Below are positions 8,690 to 16,965 of a stretch of 64,000 nt of DNA, one piece after another; position 1 is the stretch's first letter, and the number at the start of each line of letters is the position of its first letter. Below the pieces are notes generated by a model, which saw only the letters and a program-made list of their open reading frames with translations, did not search any database and was not told where the DNA came from. The stretch comes from Actinosynnema pretiosum. Its GTDB lineage: Bacteria > Actinomycetota > Actinomycetes > Mycobacteriales > Pseudonocardiaceae. The stretch is taken from the NCBI RefSeq assembly GCF_024171695.1, contig NZ_JAMTCF010000005.1, positions 186,001 to 250,000 of the forward strand. Direction: 5' to 3'. Made by a program: the position numbers and the translations under genes.

Positions 8690-9088
8690 ATGTCCGACCT
8701 GGAGGTTTGGGTGGAGGCCGCGGTGACGCGGGCGGTCGAGTCGGGGTGCGCCGACCGGCTGTCCGTGCGCCGCGAGCGAGCCGGTGACGATCCCGTCGTG
8801 CTGGTCGACCTCGCCGAGGGGCACGTGCTCTCCCTGCGGGTCAAGGGCGAGCGGCGGGTCCAGTTCAACCTCGACGGCGCGGGCGTGCTGGAGGTCGACT
8901 CCGGGGACGGGGACCGGCTCGACCTGGAGTGGCTGCTGATGGCCTACTGCGCCGCCGAGCTGGAGGTCGAGGTGGACCTGCGGCTCGGGCAGTACCGCGC
9001 CTTCCGCCGGGGCGACGACGTGTTCTACCTGTCCCAGCCGCTGTTCGCGCGCTGGTGGGGGCCGAGGGAGTGGCGCCGGATCGACTGA
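8690..9088 (+). CDS. Conserved-type hypothetical protein
   Basis: I do not recognise this 132-aa protein. It is acidic, lacks a signal peptide or membrane segment, and appears to be mixed alpha/beta, with a C-terminus rich in aromatics (YLSQPLFARWWGPREWRR). It starts at ATG 8690, 37 bp after the SDR, and may be co-transcribed with it. Codon use matches its neighbours. Confidence 0.6.
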   Translation: MSDLEVWVEAAVTRAVESGCADRLSVRRERAGDDPVVLVDLAEGHVLSLRVKGERRVQFNLDGAGVLEVDSGDGDRLDLEWLLMAYCAAELEVEVDLRLGQYRAFRRGDDVFYLSQPLFARWWGPREWRRID

Positions 9089-9158
9089 TCCGGCACTTCC
9101 CGGTTTCCGCCCCGTTCCCGCGGGTCACCCGGTGGGGAAGTCGTTGGGTGGACGCAAT

Positions 9159-9173
9159 TAGACCGGTCGTCTA
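9159..9173. promoter_or_regulatory. NemR-like TetR operator
   Basis: TAGACCGGTCGTCTA has 5-bp inverted arms (TAGAC/GTCTA) around a 5-bp centre. It lies 41 bp before the DJ-1-like gene and resembles TAGAC-type sites bound by NemR-like TetR repressors. A TetR gene of that type lies just downstream. Confidence 0.6.
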
Positions 9174-9214
9174 GAGTCGGTGGGGTCAGCGCACCTCGAC
9201 GACAAGGCGGACCC

Positions 9215-9904
9215 GTGCACATCCTCATCGTGCTCACCTCCCACGACCGGCTCGGCGACACCGGCAAGCCCACCGGCTTCTGGCTGGAGGAGCTCGCCGC
9301 CCCCTACTACCGGTTCAAGGACGCGGGCGCGCGGCTCACCCTCGCCTCCCCCAAGGGCGGTCAGCCGCCGCTCGACCCCAAGAGCAACGAGCCCGACAGC
9401 CAGACCGACGACACCCGCCGCTTCGAGGCCGACCCCGAGGCCACCGCCGCGCTCGCGAGCACCGTCGAGCTGGGCGCCGTCGACCCGGCCGACTACGACG
9501 CCGTCTTCTACCCCGGCGGCCACGGCCCGCTCTGGGACCTCGCCGAGGACGCCGACTCGCTGCGCGTCATCCAGGACACCCACCGCGCGGGCAAGCCCCT
9601 CGCGCTGGTCTGCCACGCGCCCGGCGTCCTGCGCCACGCCGTCGACGCCGACGGGAAGCCGCTGGTCGAGGGCAAGCGCGTCACCGGGTTCACCAACACC
9701 GAGGAGGACGGCGTCGGCCTGACCGACGTCGTGCCGTTCCTGGTGGAGGACGTGCTCAAGGCCAACGGCGGCGACTACAGCAAGGGCCCCGACTGGGCGC
9801 CCTACGTCGTGCGCGAGGGCCTGCTGGTCACCGGCCAGAACCCGGCCTCCTCCGCGCCCGCCGCCGACGCCCTGCTGGACCTGCTGCCCGCGCGCAACGG
9901 GTGA
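9215..9904 (+). CDS. DJ-1/PfpI-family protein (class I glutamine amidotransferase-like)
   Basis: This 229-aa protein has the DJ-1/ThiJ fold. The nucleophile-elbow Cys is in LVCHAPGVLR, and YPGGHGPLWDLAED supplies the adjacent acidic loop. The HILIVLTSH start, GFWLEELAAPYYRF and TGQNPASS match the Hsp31-like glyoxalase III / chaperone subgroup. A role in detoxifying reactive carbonyls is plausible and fits the neighbouring NemR-like regulator. The start is GTG 9215. Confidence 0.85.
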   Translation: MHILIVLTSHDRLGDTGKPTGFWLEELAAPYYRFKDAGARLTLASPKGGQPPLDPKSNEPDSQTDDTRRFEADPEATAALASTVELGAVDPADYDAVFYPGGHGPLWDLAEDADSLRVIQDTHRAGKPLALVCHAPGVLRHAVDADGKPLVEGKRVTGFTNTEEDGVGLTDVVPFLVEDVLKANGGDYSKGPDWAPYVVREGLLVTGQNPASSAPAADALLDLLPARNG

Positions 9905-9951
9905 ACCCGCAGGTCGGACCGACCGGCCCGGTCGCCGGATAGGCTCAGCCC

Positions 9952-10542
9952 ATGGCGAGCAAGAGGGGCGACCAGGGCACGCGCACCGCGCTGCTGGAGG
10001 CCGCGCAGCGGATCTTCGCGAAGAAGGGCTACGCGGCGGTCGGCATCAACGAGGTGCTGACCAGCGTCGGTGTGCCGAAGGGGTCCTTCTACCACTACTT
10101 CGCGTCGAAGGACGCCTTCGGCGAGGCCGTCGTGCGCCGGTACTTCGAGGAGTACCTGGCCGACCTGGACCGCCTGCTCGCCGGTGACGGCGACTGGGCG
10201 GCCAGGCTCGACGCCTACTGGGCGGGCTGGAGGGAGACCCAGGCGCTGGACGACTGCCAGGGCCGGTGCCTGTCGGTCAAGCTCGGCGCCGAGGTCGCCG
10301 ACCTGTCCGAACCGATGCGGCTGGCGCTCAAGGACGGCACGACCGCCGTGGTCGACCGCCTGGAGCGCGCCGTCGCGGCGGGCAACGCGGAGGGCTCGCT
10401 GACCTCGGCCGGTCCGGCCAGGGGCACCGCGCAGGCGCTGTACTCGCTGTGGCTGGGGGCGAGCGTGCTGGCCAAGCTGCACCGCAGCCTGGCCCCGCTG
10501 GACGACGCGCTCGCCACGACCGGTGTGCTGCTCGGGCGGTAG
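9952..10542 (+). CDS. TetR-family regulator (NemR-like)
   Basis: This 196-aa protein has a TetR DNA-binding domain (AAQRIFAKKGYAAVGINEV and VPKGSFYHYFASKDAF) and a C-terminal half with DDCQGRCLSVKLGAEVADLSEPMR. That Cys-containing segment is typical of the NemR-like subgroup, in which Cys senses electrophiles. It follows the DJ-1-like gene by 47 bp on the same strand, consistent with an electrophile-response unit. Confidence 0.82.
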   Translation: MASKRGDQGTRTALLEAAQRIFAKKGYAAVGINEVLTSVGVPKGSFYHYFASKDAFGEAVVRRYFEEYLADLDRLLAGDGDWAARLDAYWAGWRETQALDDCQGRCLSVKLGAEVADLSEPMRLALKDGTTAVVDRLERAVAAGNAEGSLTSAGPARGTAQALYSLWLGASVLAKLHRSLAPLDDALATTGVLLGR

Positions 10543-10564
10543 CGCGGCGTCCGGCGTCGCGCGG

Positions 10565-11125
10565 TCAGGCGGTCCAGTGCGGGTCGCGACCCGCCAGACC
10601 CAGCAGGCGGTGCAGGGTCGGGGCGTCGTGCGGGACGGGCACCTCCTGGCCGAACGCGCCCATCTCCCGGCCCATCGACGCGGTCCGGACCAGCTCGGCG
10701 TGCACGGCGGCGACCAGGTCGGCGTCCAGCTCGACCTCCTGGCCGGTGGCGCGGGCCAGGTCCCAGGCGTGCACGAGGTACTCGCACAGCACCATGTTGC
10801 CGATCAGCGGCGCGGGCAGCGGGTCGGGTCCGCCCATCGTGGTCATGCCCTCCCACGCCGCAGGGTCCGCCCAGGCGCTCGTGCAGCGCTCGACCTGCGC
10901 CCGGACCTCGTCGGCCCACGGGCCGTCGCCGGGGTTCACCGGGGTGGTCGCGCCCTTGGTCGCCGCGCCTTCGAGGGCGGGGCCGTAGCGCAGGACGTGC
11001 GCGCCGAGCGCTCGCACGTCGAACTCGGCGCAGGGGGTGGGGGAGTCGAGCTGGTCGGGGCGGATGCCCGCGACGACCCGCGCGAACGCGGCGTTCGCGG
11101 CGGCCAGGTGCTGTGCGGTGGACAT
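10565..11125 (-). CDS. DinB-like / TIGR03086-type metal-binding protein
   Basis: This 186-aa protein has the start of the mycothiol-dependent maleylpyruvate-isomerase-like family (LAAANAAFARVVAGIRPDQLDSPTPCAEFDV) and the helical core with CEYLVHAWDLARATGQ, where His residues normally bind a divalent metal. Members use or resemble mycothiol-dependent enzymes; the substrate here is unknown. It is convergent with the NemR-like gene and divergent from the AraC gene. Confidence 0.78.
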   Translation of the reverse strand: MSTAQHLAAANAAFARVVAGIRPDQLDSPTPCAEFDVRALGAHVLRYGPALEGAATKGATTPVNPGDGPWADEVRAQVERCTSAWADPAAWEGMTTMGGPDPLPAPLIGNMVLCEYLVHAWDLARATGQEVELDADLVAAVHAELVRTASMGREMGAFGQEVPVPHDAPTLHRLLGLAGRDPHWTA

Positions 11126-11199
11126 GTCCGGGAACCCTAGGCACCGCCCCGACCGGAGTCTTGGACGAACGCGACACGCGGTTGTCTAGGGTCGGCGGC

Positions 11200-11940
11200 G
11201 TGACCACCGACGAACGCGGCCTCGCGGGCGCCTGGCGGCGGCACCAGCGGCACGACTACCCGGACCCCGCGCCCGACCTGGCCCCGTTCATCGCCAGGCA
11301 CTGGCACGTGTCCTGGGACTACGCGACGCCCTACCACCAGCTGATCGTGCCCCTGCCGAACGTGCACCTGACCTTCGGCTCCGGGGGCGCGCGGATCTCG
11401 GGCGTCGCGCGCGGGCACTGGACCAAGGTGCTGGCCGGTCGGGGCGAGGTGCGCGGGGTGGCGTTCCGGCCGGGCGCGTTCCGGGCGTTCCTCGGGGCGT
11501 CCGTGTCGACCATCACCGGTCGGGTGCTGCCCGCCGAGGAGGTGTTCGGACCGCTGTCGCCGCCCACGTCGACCGCCGAGCTGGAGGAGCTGCTGCGGTC
11601 CCGGTCGCCGGTGCTGGACCGGGGGGCGCTGGACGCGGTGCGCGCGGTGGGGCTGATCGAGTCGTCACCGGGGCTGACCCGCGTGGACGCGGTGGCGCGC
11701 GAGCTCGGCGTGGGGGTGCGGAGCCTGCAGCGGCTGTTCGCGGAGCACGTGGGCGTCGGGCCGAAGTGGGTGGTGCGCCGCTACCGGCTGCGCGAGGCCA
11801 CGGACCGGCTGGCCGAGGGCGGGCGGATCGCCTGGGCGGATCTGGCGGCCGAACTGGGCTACGCGGACCAGGGGCACCTGACCAGGGACTTCACCGAGGT
11901 CTTCGGCGAGCCGCCGACCACCTACGCCCGGCGGTACTGA
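11200..11940 (+). CDS. AraC-family transcriptional regulator
   Basis: This 246-aa protein has an N-terminal effector region (PDLAPFIARHWHVSWD, HLTFGSGGARISGV) and a C-terminal pair of AraC helix-turn-helices (VARELGVGVRSLQRLFAEHVGVGPKW, LAAELGYADQGHLTRDFTEVFG). I chose GTG 11200; the longer frame from 11113 overlaps the divergent gene start. The target is unknown, possibly the adjacent DinB-like gene. Confidence 0.83.
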   Translation: MTTDERGLAGAWRRHQRHDYPDPAPDLAPFIARHWHVSWDYATPYHQLIVPLPNVHLTFGSGGARISGVARGHWTKVLAGRGEVRGVAFRPGAFRAFLGASVSTITGRVLPAEEVFGPLSPPTSTAELEELLRSRSPVLDRGALDAVRAVGLIESSPGLTRVDAVARELGVGVRSLQRLFAEHVGVGPKWVVRRYRLREATDRLAEGGRIAWADLAAELGYADQGHLTRDFTEVFGEPPTTYARRY

Positions 11941-12067
11941 GCCGGTCGCCCCGGAGCGGTCACGGGGAGCGGTGCGGTCGGGGTGGTGCTGGTGGGGGGA
12001 TCGGGAGCCGTGCTGCGGGGGACTGGGGCCGTGCTGCGGTGACCGGTGCCGAGCCGTGCGGCGCGGG

Positions 12068-12610
12068 TCACAGGCTGCCGAAGTTCTCGGTCCAGTACGC
12101 CTTGCCGCGCGAGTTGACCGTGTACGCGACACCCAGGTCCTTGTACGCGCAGTTCAGGATGTTGGCCTTGTGCCCGGCGGAGTTCATCCACGCCCGGACC
12201 ACGGCCGCCGGGGTCGACTGCCCCATCGCGATGTTCTCCGCGGTGGCCCGCCAGTAGTAGCCAGCCGCGTCCACGCGCTGCGCCGGGGCGCTGCCGTCGG
12301 CGCCGGTGTGGCTGAAGTAGTTCTTCGCGGCCATCTCGTCGTTGTGGCCCTTGGCGGCGGCGGCGAGCTTGGTGTTCGCGACCAGCGCGCCGCACCCGGC
12401 CTTCGCGCGCTCCTGGTTCGTCAGCTTCAGCACCTCGGCGGCGTACGCGGGGGCGTCCTGGGCGGCCTTCGCGACGACCGAGGAGGTGGCCGGGTTGGTG
12501 GTGCGGGGCGCGGCGTTCGCGGCGCCGGTGGCGGCCAGCAGGCCGGTGACCGTCATGCCCGCGAGGAGGGCGAGACCGGCGATGCGCTGGGCGGTGGTCT
12601 TGGCGTTCAT
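12068..12610 (-). CDS. Secreted CAP-domain (SCP-like) protein
   Basis: This 180-aa exported protein has a Sec-type signal peptide (residues 1-34, ending ATGAANAA) and a CAP domain. It shows LTNQERAKAGCGALVAN, the active-site-type His in AKGHNDEMAAKNYFSH, and the terminal AWMNSAGHKANILNCAYKDLGVAY. Two cysteines, in AGCGAL and LNCAY, probably form a disulfide. The function of bacterial CAP proteins is mostly unknown. A GGGGA ribosome-binding site precedes the ATG. It is convergent with the AraC gene. Confidence 0.88.
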   Translation of the reverse strand: MNAKTTAQRIAGLALLAGMTVTGLLAATGAANAAPRTTNPATSSVVAKAAQDAPAYAAEVLKLTNQERAKAGCGALVANTKLAAAAKGHNDEMAAKNYFSHTGADGSAPAQRVDAAGYYWRATAENIAMGQSTPAAVVRAWMNSAGHKANILNCAYKDLGVAYTVNSRGKAYWTENFGSL

Positions 12611-12843
12611 GTCGTGTCCCCGATCCGTTCGTCCCGACTTGCTGATGGGACAAGGTTCGGGTGCGTCGAGTGCGCTTCCGGTTCCACCTCGGTTGCGGAA
12701 CGGGTGTGATGCGTCAGAACCCTCGAACCGGTGCCGTCCACGCCGTTCACCGGGGGCTCTGCGGGGCTGTGAGCTGCGGAGATGTCCCCCAGTGGGGAGA
12801 GAGCGCGCAGGCGCGCGGGTGCGGGCGGGGAGGTGGGGCGGCA

Positions 12844-12883
12844 GGCGGGTCCCGGCGGTCGGGGTGGACCGCCGGGACCCGCC
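12844..12883 (-). terminator. Strong hairpin after SARP-cyclase gene
   Basis: A perfect 17-bp stem (12844-12860 with 12867-12883) and 6-nt loop lie immediately after the stop of the minus-strand SARP gene. It probably marks the left end of the biosynthetic cluster. The rest of 12611-12886 shows nothing else I can name. Confidence 0.75.
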
Positions 12884-12886
12884 CGC

Positions 12887-15097
12887 TCACGCCTCCGTGC
12901 CGGTGGGGGCCCGGTCGTCGCGCATCCTCGGCAGCCCGTGCGGCAGCTCCGCCCAGGTGCGCGGCGCCCGCTCGCCGTCGTGGCCCCAGCGGGCGGTCAC
13001 GGCCTCGTCCGGGACCTGGAGCGGGCGCCACGCCGCCCTGCGGGGGAGCGGGCCGCCGAACAGGCGCCGTCCCGCCACCGGCGCGGCCGACAGCATGGTC
13101 CGGCGCAGCCGCTCCACCGTGCCGTCGCGCACCGGGTCGAGCGCGATCGACGCCGCGTGCTGCTTCCCGCCACCCCAGTCCGGCCTGCGCTCCAGCAGGT
13201 CCGGGCGCGCCGACACCACCAGCAGCAGCGGCACCGGGTTCGGCGAGTCCACCAGGGACTCCACCGCGTCCTGCACGGACCGCACCGCCAGGTGCAGGTC
13301 GCGCAGCACCACCACGAGCGGCCTCTCCTGGGCCGCCGCCTCGGTGAAGCGCCGCCACGCGTCGACCGCGTCGACCGGCACCCGCTCGCCGCCCGGCTCG
13401 AACAATCGCAGCACCCGCGCGGTCAGCTGCTCGGCCTGCCTGCCGGTGCGGCACAACCGCCCGCACCGCGACGCGAGCGCCGCCCGCACCGCCTCCCGGT
13501 CGCCGGGGGCCGTCCCGCACAGCGCGGCCACGACCCGCGCCAGCACCTCGGGGCCCCGGTCGCCGGGCAGCACCCGGCTGTCCACCACGCGCGTGCCCAC
13601 CGACCGGGAGAACCCGTCCAGGAACTCGTCGCCCTCGCCGAACACCGTCACCAGGTGCGGGGTGTCGCGCCGCACCACCCGGTCCAGCAGGCCCCGCACC
13701 ACCGCCAGCTCGCTGTCGTGCTCCCCGGACCGCGCCGCGCGCGTCCCGTCGACCCGCCACACCCCCGGCGCGCTGCCCGGCGCCGAGGTGAACGCCTCGC
13801 CCACCAGCTCGCGCGTCCGGTCGCACACCCACACCGCGTCCTGCGCCTCCGCCGTCAGCAGCTGCTGGCACCGCTCGACGAGCGCGCCGTCCACCGACGG
13901 CCCGAACGCGCGCCCCACCCGCACCAGCGCCGACCCGGTGGCCACCGCCACCCGCACCTCCACGCCCAGCCCCGCGCCCTCGGCGAAGCAGTCGCGCAGC
14001 GCCAGCGCGGCCTGCACCGCCCGCCGCGCGTCCTGCTCGTGCGAGTCGCCGCCGCAGAACAGGACCAGTGAGGCCGAGCCGATGGAGGTGGCCACCACGC
14101 CGCCCAGCTCCCGCACCCCCGACCGGACCATCGCGGTCACCGCGGCGAGCGCGTCGTCCACCTCCGAGGAGTCCCCGTGGCACCCGCTCGGCCTGACCCG
14201 CACCAGCGCCACGCTCAGGTCCCTGCGGCGGGCGCCCGAGGGGCCGCGCCGCGCGCGCAGGCGCTCCACCGGGTGCTCGGCCACCGGGTCGCCCGCGACC
14301 GGCCGGATCGCGGTGACCGGGGCGACCTCGCGCCGCGCGGGCGGGTCCAGACCGGGGTCCTGGGTGAGGATGCAGCCCTGGAGCTTGCGCAGCGCGGGAC
14401 CGGGCTCCAGCCCGAGGTCGTCGACCAGCGCCGCGCGGAGCCTGCCGTAGACGGCGAGCGCCTCGGCCTGCCTGCCGCACCGGTAGAGCGCGAGCATCAG
14501 CTGCCCGCAGGAGCGCTCGCGCAGCCGCTCGGCCTCGACCAGCGACTCCAGTTCGGACAGCACCGACTGGTGCCTGCCGCAGGCCAGCTCCAGGTCGAAG
14601 TAGTCCTCCAGCGTGTCCAGCCGGGCGTTCTCCACCGCGGCCAGCTCCGGCCAGGACAACCCGCTCTCCACCAGGTCGGCCAGCGCCGAGCCGCGCCAGG
14701 CGCCCAGCGCCTCGCGCAGCAGCCCGGCGGCCACCTCGGGGTTCGCGGCCTCGGCGCGGGCCTGCTCGGTGCGCCGGTGGAACCGGGTCAGGTCGACCTG
14801 CTCGGGGTCGACGCGCAGCACGTAGCCGGGGGCCTCGGTGGACAGCCGGGGCGCGTCGGGGCCGCTCGTGGCGGCCAGCACGGCGCGCAGGCTCCACACC
14901 GCGTTCTGCAGGATCTTCCGCGCGGAGACGGGCGGGTCCTCGCCTGGCCACAGCGCGCCCACCAGCTGGCTGATCGGGACCACCTGGTTCGCCTTCAGCA
15001 GCAGGAGTCCCAACGTCGCCCGCTGCTTGATCCCGCCCAGAGCGAGCGGGCGTCCCTCGTGGAGCACTTCCAAGGGGCCGAGTAATCGGAACTGCAT
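12887..15097 (-). CDS. SARP regulator fused to decayed cyclase-like and NTPase-like domains
   Basis: This 736-aa protein opens with an OmpR-type winged helix (residues 1-95) and a BTAD domain (about 100-250, with LDRF-type helices ending GLEPGPALRKLQGCIL): the SARP architecture of antibiotic-cluster activators. Residues about 290-440 look like a class III nucleotide cyclase homology domain (GGVVATSIGSASLVLFCGG, then HEQDARRAVQAALALRD). The metal-binding Asp normally in the IGDA loop is Ser, so it should be inactive. The last third resembles an AAA/STAND ATPase, but the P-loop position reads VFGEGDEFLDGF and lacks GKS/T. DNA binding is probably intact and the rest a sensory or scaffold remnant. 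It is a candidate pathway activator. Confidence 0.82.
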   Translation of the reverse strand: MQFRLLGPLEVLHEGRPLALGGIKQRATLGLLLLKANQVVPISQLVGALWPGEDPPVSARKILQNAVWSLRAVLAATSGPDAPRLSTEAPGYVLRVDPEQVDLTRFHRRTEQARAEAANPEVAAGLLREALGAWRGSALADLVESGLSWPELAAVENARLDTLEDYFDLELACGRHQSVLSELESLVEAERLRERSCGQLMLALYRCGRQAEALAVYGRLRAALVDDLGLEPGPALRKLQGCILTQDPGLDPPARREVAPVTAIRPVAGDPVAEHPVERLRARRGPSGARRRDLSVALVRVRPSGCHGDSSEVDDALAAVTAMVRSGVRELGGVVATSIGSASLVLFCGGDSHEQDARRAVQAALALRDCFAEGAGLGVEVRVAVATGSALVRVGRAFGPSVDGALVERCQQLLTAEAQDAVWVCDRTRELVGEAFTSAPGSAPGVWRVDGTRAARSGEHDSELAVVRGLLDRVVRRDTPHLVTVFGEGDEFLDGFSRSVGTRVVDSRVLPGDRGPEVLARVVAALCGTAPGDREAVRAALASRCGRLCRTGRQAEQLTARVLRLFEPGGERVPVDAVDAWRRFTEAAAQERPLVVVLRDLHLAVRSVQDAVESLVDSPNPVPLLLVVSARPDLLERRPDWGGGKQHAASIALDPVRDGTVERLRRTMLSAAPVAGRRLFGGPLPRRAAWRPLQVPDEAVTARWGHDGERAPRTWAELPHGLPRMRDDRAPTGTEA

Positions 15098-15261
15098 GTC
15101 CTGTCATCCCCCAGTGTGATGGCGATCGGGCGGGTGCCGCTCGCGCCCGCCCGACCGTCGTGGGTCCACTCAGTACCGGCGAAGAGGGTCCTTCCACGCG
15201 CACGCCCGGCGCCGCCGAGGCGAGTGGTGACGAGGCTGCCACCAGCCGCCCACCGGGTCAT

Positions 15262-15277
15262 TCACCTGATCAGGTGA
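15262..15277. promoter_or_regulatory. 16-bp perfect palindrome upstream of SARP-cyclase gene
   Basis: TCACCTGATCAGGTGA lies just past the exporter stop and about 165 bp before the start of the minus-strand SARP gene. It could be an operator for that gene or a short terminator stem for the exporter gene. Confidence 0.55.
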
Positions 15278-15285
15278 GCAGTCCG

Positions 15286-16824
15286 CTATGTCCCGCTCGT
15301 CTGTTCCCCGGCCTGCGCCGGGGCCGGGACACCGGCGTGCTCCGGGGCCTTCGGGCCACCGCGCTCGCGTGCCGCCGCGAACGACACCGCCGCGACGACC
15401 AGCGTCACCGCCGCGCCGATCCAGCCGATCGCGGCCAGGCCCGAGGAGAACGCCTCGCGCGCCGACGACACCAGCGCCGCGTCGCCGTCGGCGACGGCCA
15501 GCGCGCCCGCCAACGACTCGACCGCGTCCGGCGGCGCGCCCTCGGGCAGCCCGGCGCGGTACACGGCGGTGCCCACGCTGCCCAGCACCGCCACGCCCAG
15601 CGCCAGGCCGAACTCCATCGCCGTCTCCGACATCGCCGCCGCCGACCCCGACCGGTTCGCGGGCGCCGCGCCCACCACCAGGTCCGTGCCCAGCGCCATC
15701 ATCGGGCCGATGCCCGCGTAGACCACGACCAGGCCGACCACCACCAGCACCAGCCCGCCCGGCCCGTCCAGCAGGCCCAGCAGGGCGTAGCCCGCCGCGG
15801 ACAGCACCAGCGCCGCCGCGACCAGCCTGCCCGGCGGCACCCGCAGCGCCAACCGGGGAGCCGCCACCGACGAGACGATCATCGCCACCGCCGACGGCAG
15901 CAGCCACAGCCCGGCGGCCAGCGGCGAGTGCCCCTCGACCATCTGCAGGTACTGGGTGGCGAACATGTACACCACGCCCACCACCGCCAACCCGGCCAGC
16001 AGCGCCAGCAGCGCCGCCCGGAACGCGGGCCTGGCGAACAGCGCCAGGTCCAGCAGCGGGTCGGGCAGCGTCCGCTGCCGCCGCGCGAACAGCGCGCCGA
16101 ACACCACGCCCGCGCCGACCGAGGCCAGCGCCACCGGGCCAAGGCCCTCCGAGGCGATCACCTTCAGCCCGTAGACCACCGGCAGGATCGCCGCCAGCGA
16201 CAGCGCGACGCTGGCCGGGTCCAGTCGGCCGGGCGCGGGATCGCGCGACTCCGGCAGCAGGAACGGCGCGGCCACCAGCAGCAGCACCATCACCGGCACC
16301 GCGAGCAGGAACACCGAGCCCCACCAGAAGAACTCCAGCAGCAGCCCGCCGAGCAGCGGGCCCACCGCGACGCCCGCCGAGAAGCACGCCGCCCACACGC
16401 CGATCGCCGCGCCCCGCTGGGCGGGGTCGCGGAACATGTCGCTGATCAGCGCCAGCGTGGACGGCATCAGCGTCGCGCCCGCCACGCCCAGCAGGGCTCG
16501 CGCCGCGATCAGCACGGTCGGGTCGGTGGCGTAGGCCGCGGCCACCGAGGCCGCGCCGAACGCGACCGCGCCGACCAGCAGCAGCCTGCGCCTGCCGATC
16601 CGGTCGCCGAGCGTGCCCATCGTGATCAGGAAACCGGCGATCATGAAGCCGTAGACGTCGATGATCCAGAGCGTTTCCGCCCCGCTCGGGCGCAGGTCCG
16701 CGCCCAGGTGCGGCAGCGCCAGGTACAGCACCGTGGCGTCCACCGACAGCAGCAGCGTCGGCAGCGCCAGCACCGCCAGCCCGAGCCACTCGCGGGCTCC
16801 GGCGCGTTCGGCCGTGTTCTCCAT
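15286..16824 (-). CDS. MFS drug:H+ antiporter, DHA2 (14-TMS) family
   Basis: This 512-aa membrane protein has the EmrB/QacA type layout with 14 predicted membrane segments. It shows LLLSVDATVLYLALPHLGADL at the start, the motif A GTLGDRIGRRRLLL and motif C-like ACFSAGVAVGPLLGGLLL. It probably exports the cluster product and gives self-resistance. I chose ATG 16824 over a start 24 codons earlier because GAGGGAGG lies just before it. It sits between the cluster's SARP gene and the imine reductase gene. Confidence 0.87.
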   Translation of the reverse strand: MENTAERAGAREWLGLAVLALPTLLLSVDATVLYLALPHLGADLRPSGAETLWIIDVYGFMIAGFLITMGTLGDRIGRRRLLLVGAVAFGAASVAAAYATDPTVLIAARALLGVAGATLMPSTLALISDMFRDPAQRGAAIGVWAACFSAGVAVGPLLGGLLLEFFWWGSVFLLAVPVMVLLLVAAPFLLPESRDPAPGRLDPASVALSLAAILPVVYGLKVIASEGLGPVALASVGAGVVFGALFARRQRTLPDPLLDLALFARPAFRAALLALLAGLAVVGVVYMFATQYLQMVEGHSPLAAGLWLLPSAVAMIVSSVAAPRLALRVPPGRLVAAALVLSAAGYALLGLLDGPGGLVLVVVGLVVVYAGIGPMMALGTDLVVGAAPANRSGSAAAMSETAMEFGLALGVAVLGSVGTAVYRAGLPEGAPPDAVESLAGALAVADGDAALVSSAREAFSSGLAAIGWIGAAVTLVVAAVSFAAARERGGPKAPEHAGVPAPAQAGEQTSGT

Positions 16825-16926
16825 GTCCTCCCTCTTCCCCAGGCATTCCGGTTCTTCCGCGTTCCGCGCTCTCCCGCTCGCGGCAGCACCGCTCACCGCG
16901 GGTCCGCCGCCGTCCGCGCCGCCGAG

Positions 16927-16957
16927 GGCCCGAGGGGGCGCGCGGCCCCCTCGGGCC
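16927..16957 (-). terminator. Hairpin after imine-reductase gene
   Basis: GGCCCGAGGGGGC (16927-16939) pairs perfectly with 16945-16957 over a 5-nt loop, 8 bp after the stop of the minus-strand gene. It separates that gene from the exporter gene. Confidence 0.75.
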
Positions 16958-16965
16958 GATCCCGG

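Noticed and set aside
12747-15242. A second long minus-strand frame overlapping the SARP-cyclase gene
   Set aside because: It is a different frame of the same strand with Arg/Gly-rich translation; the SARP frame has clear domains and a ribosome-binding site.
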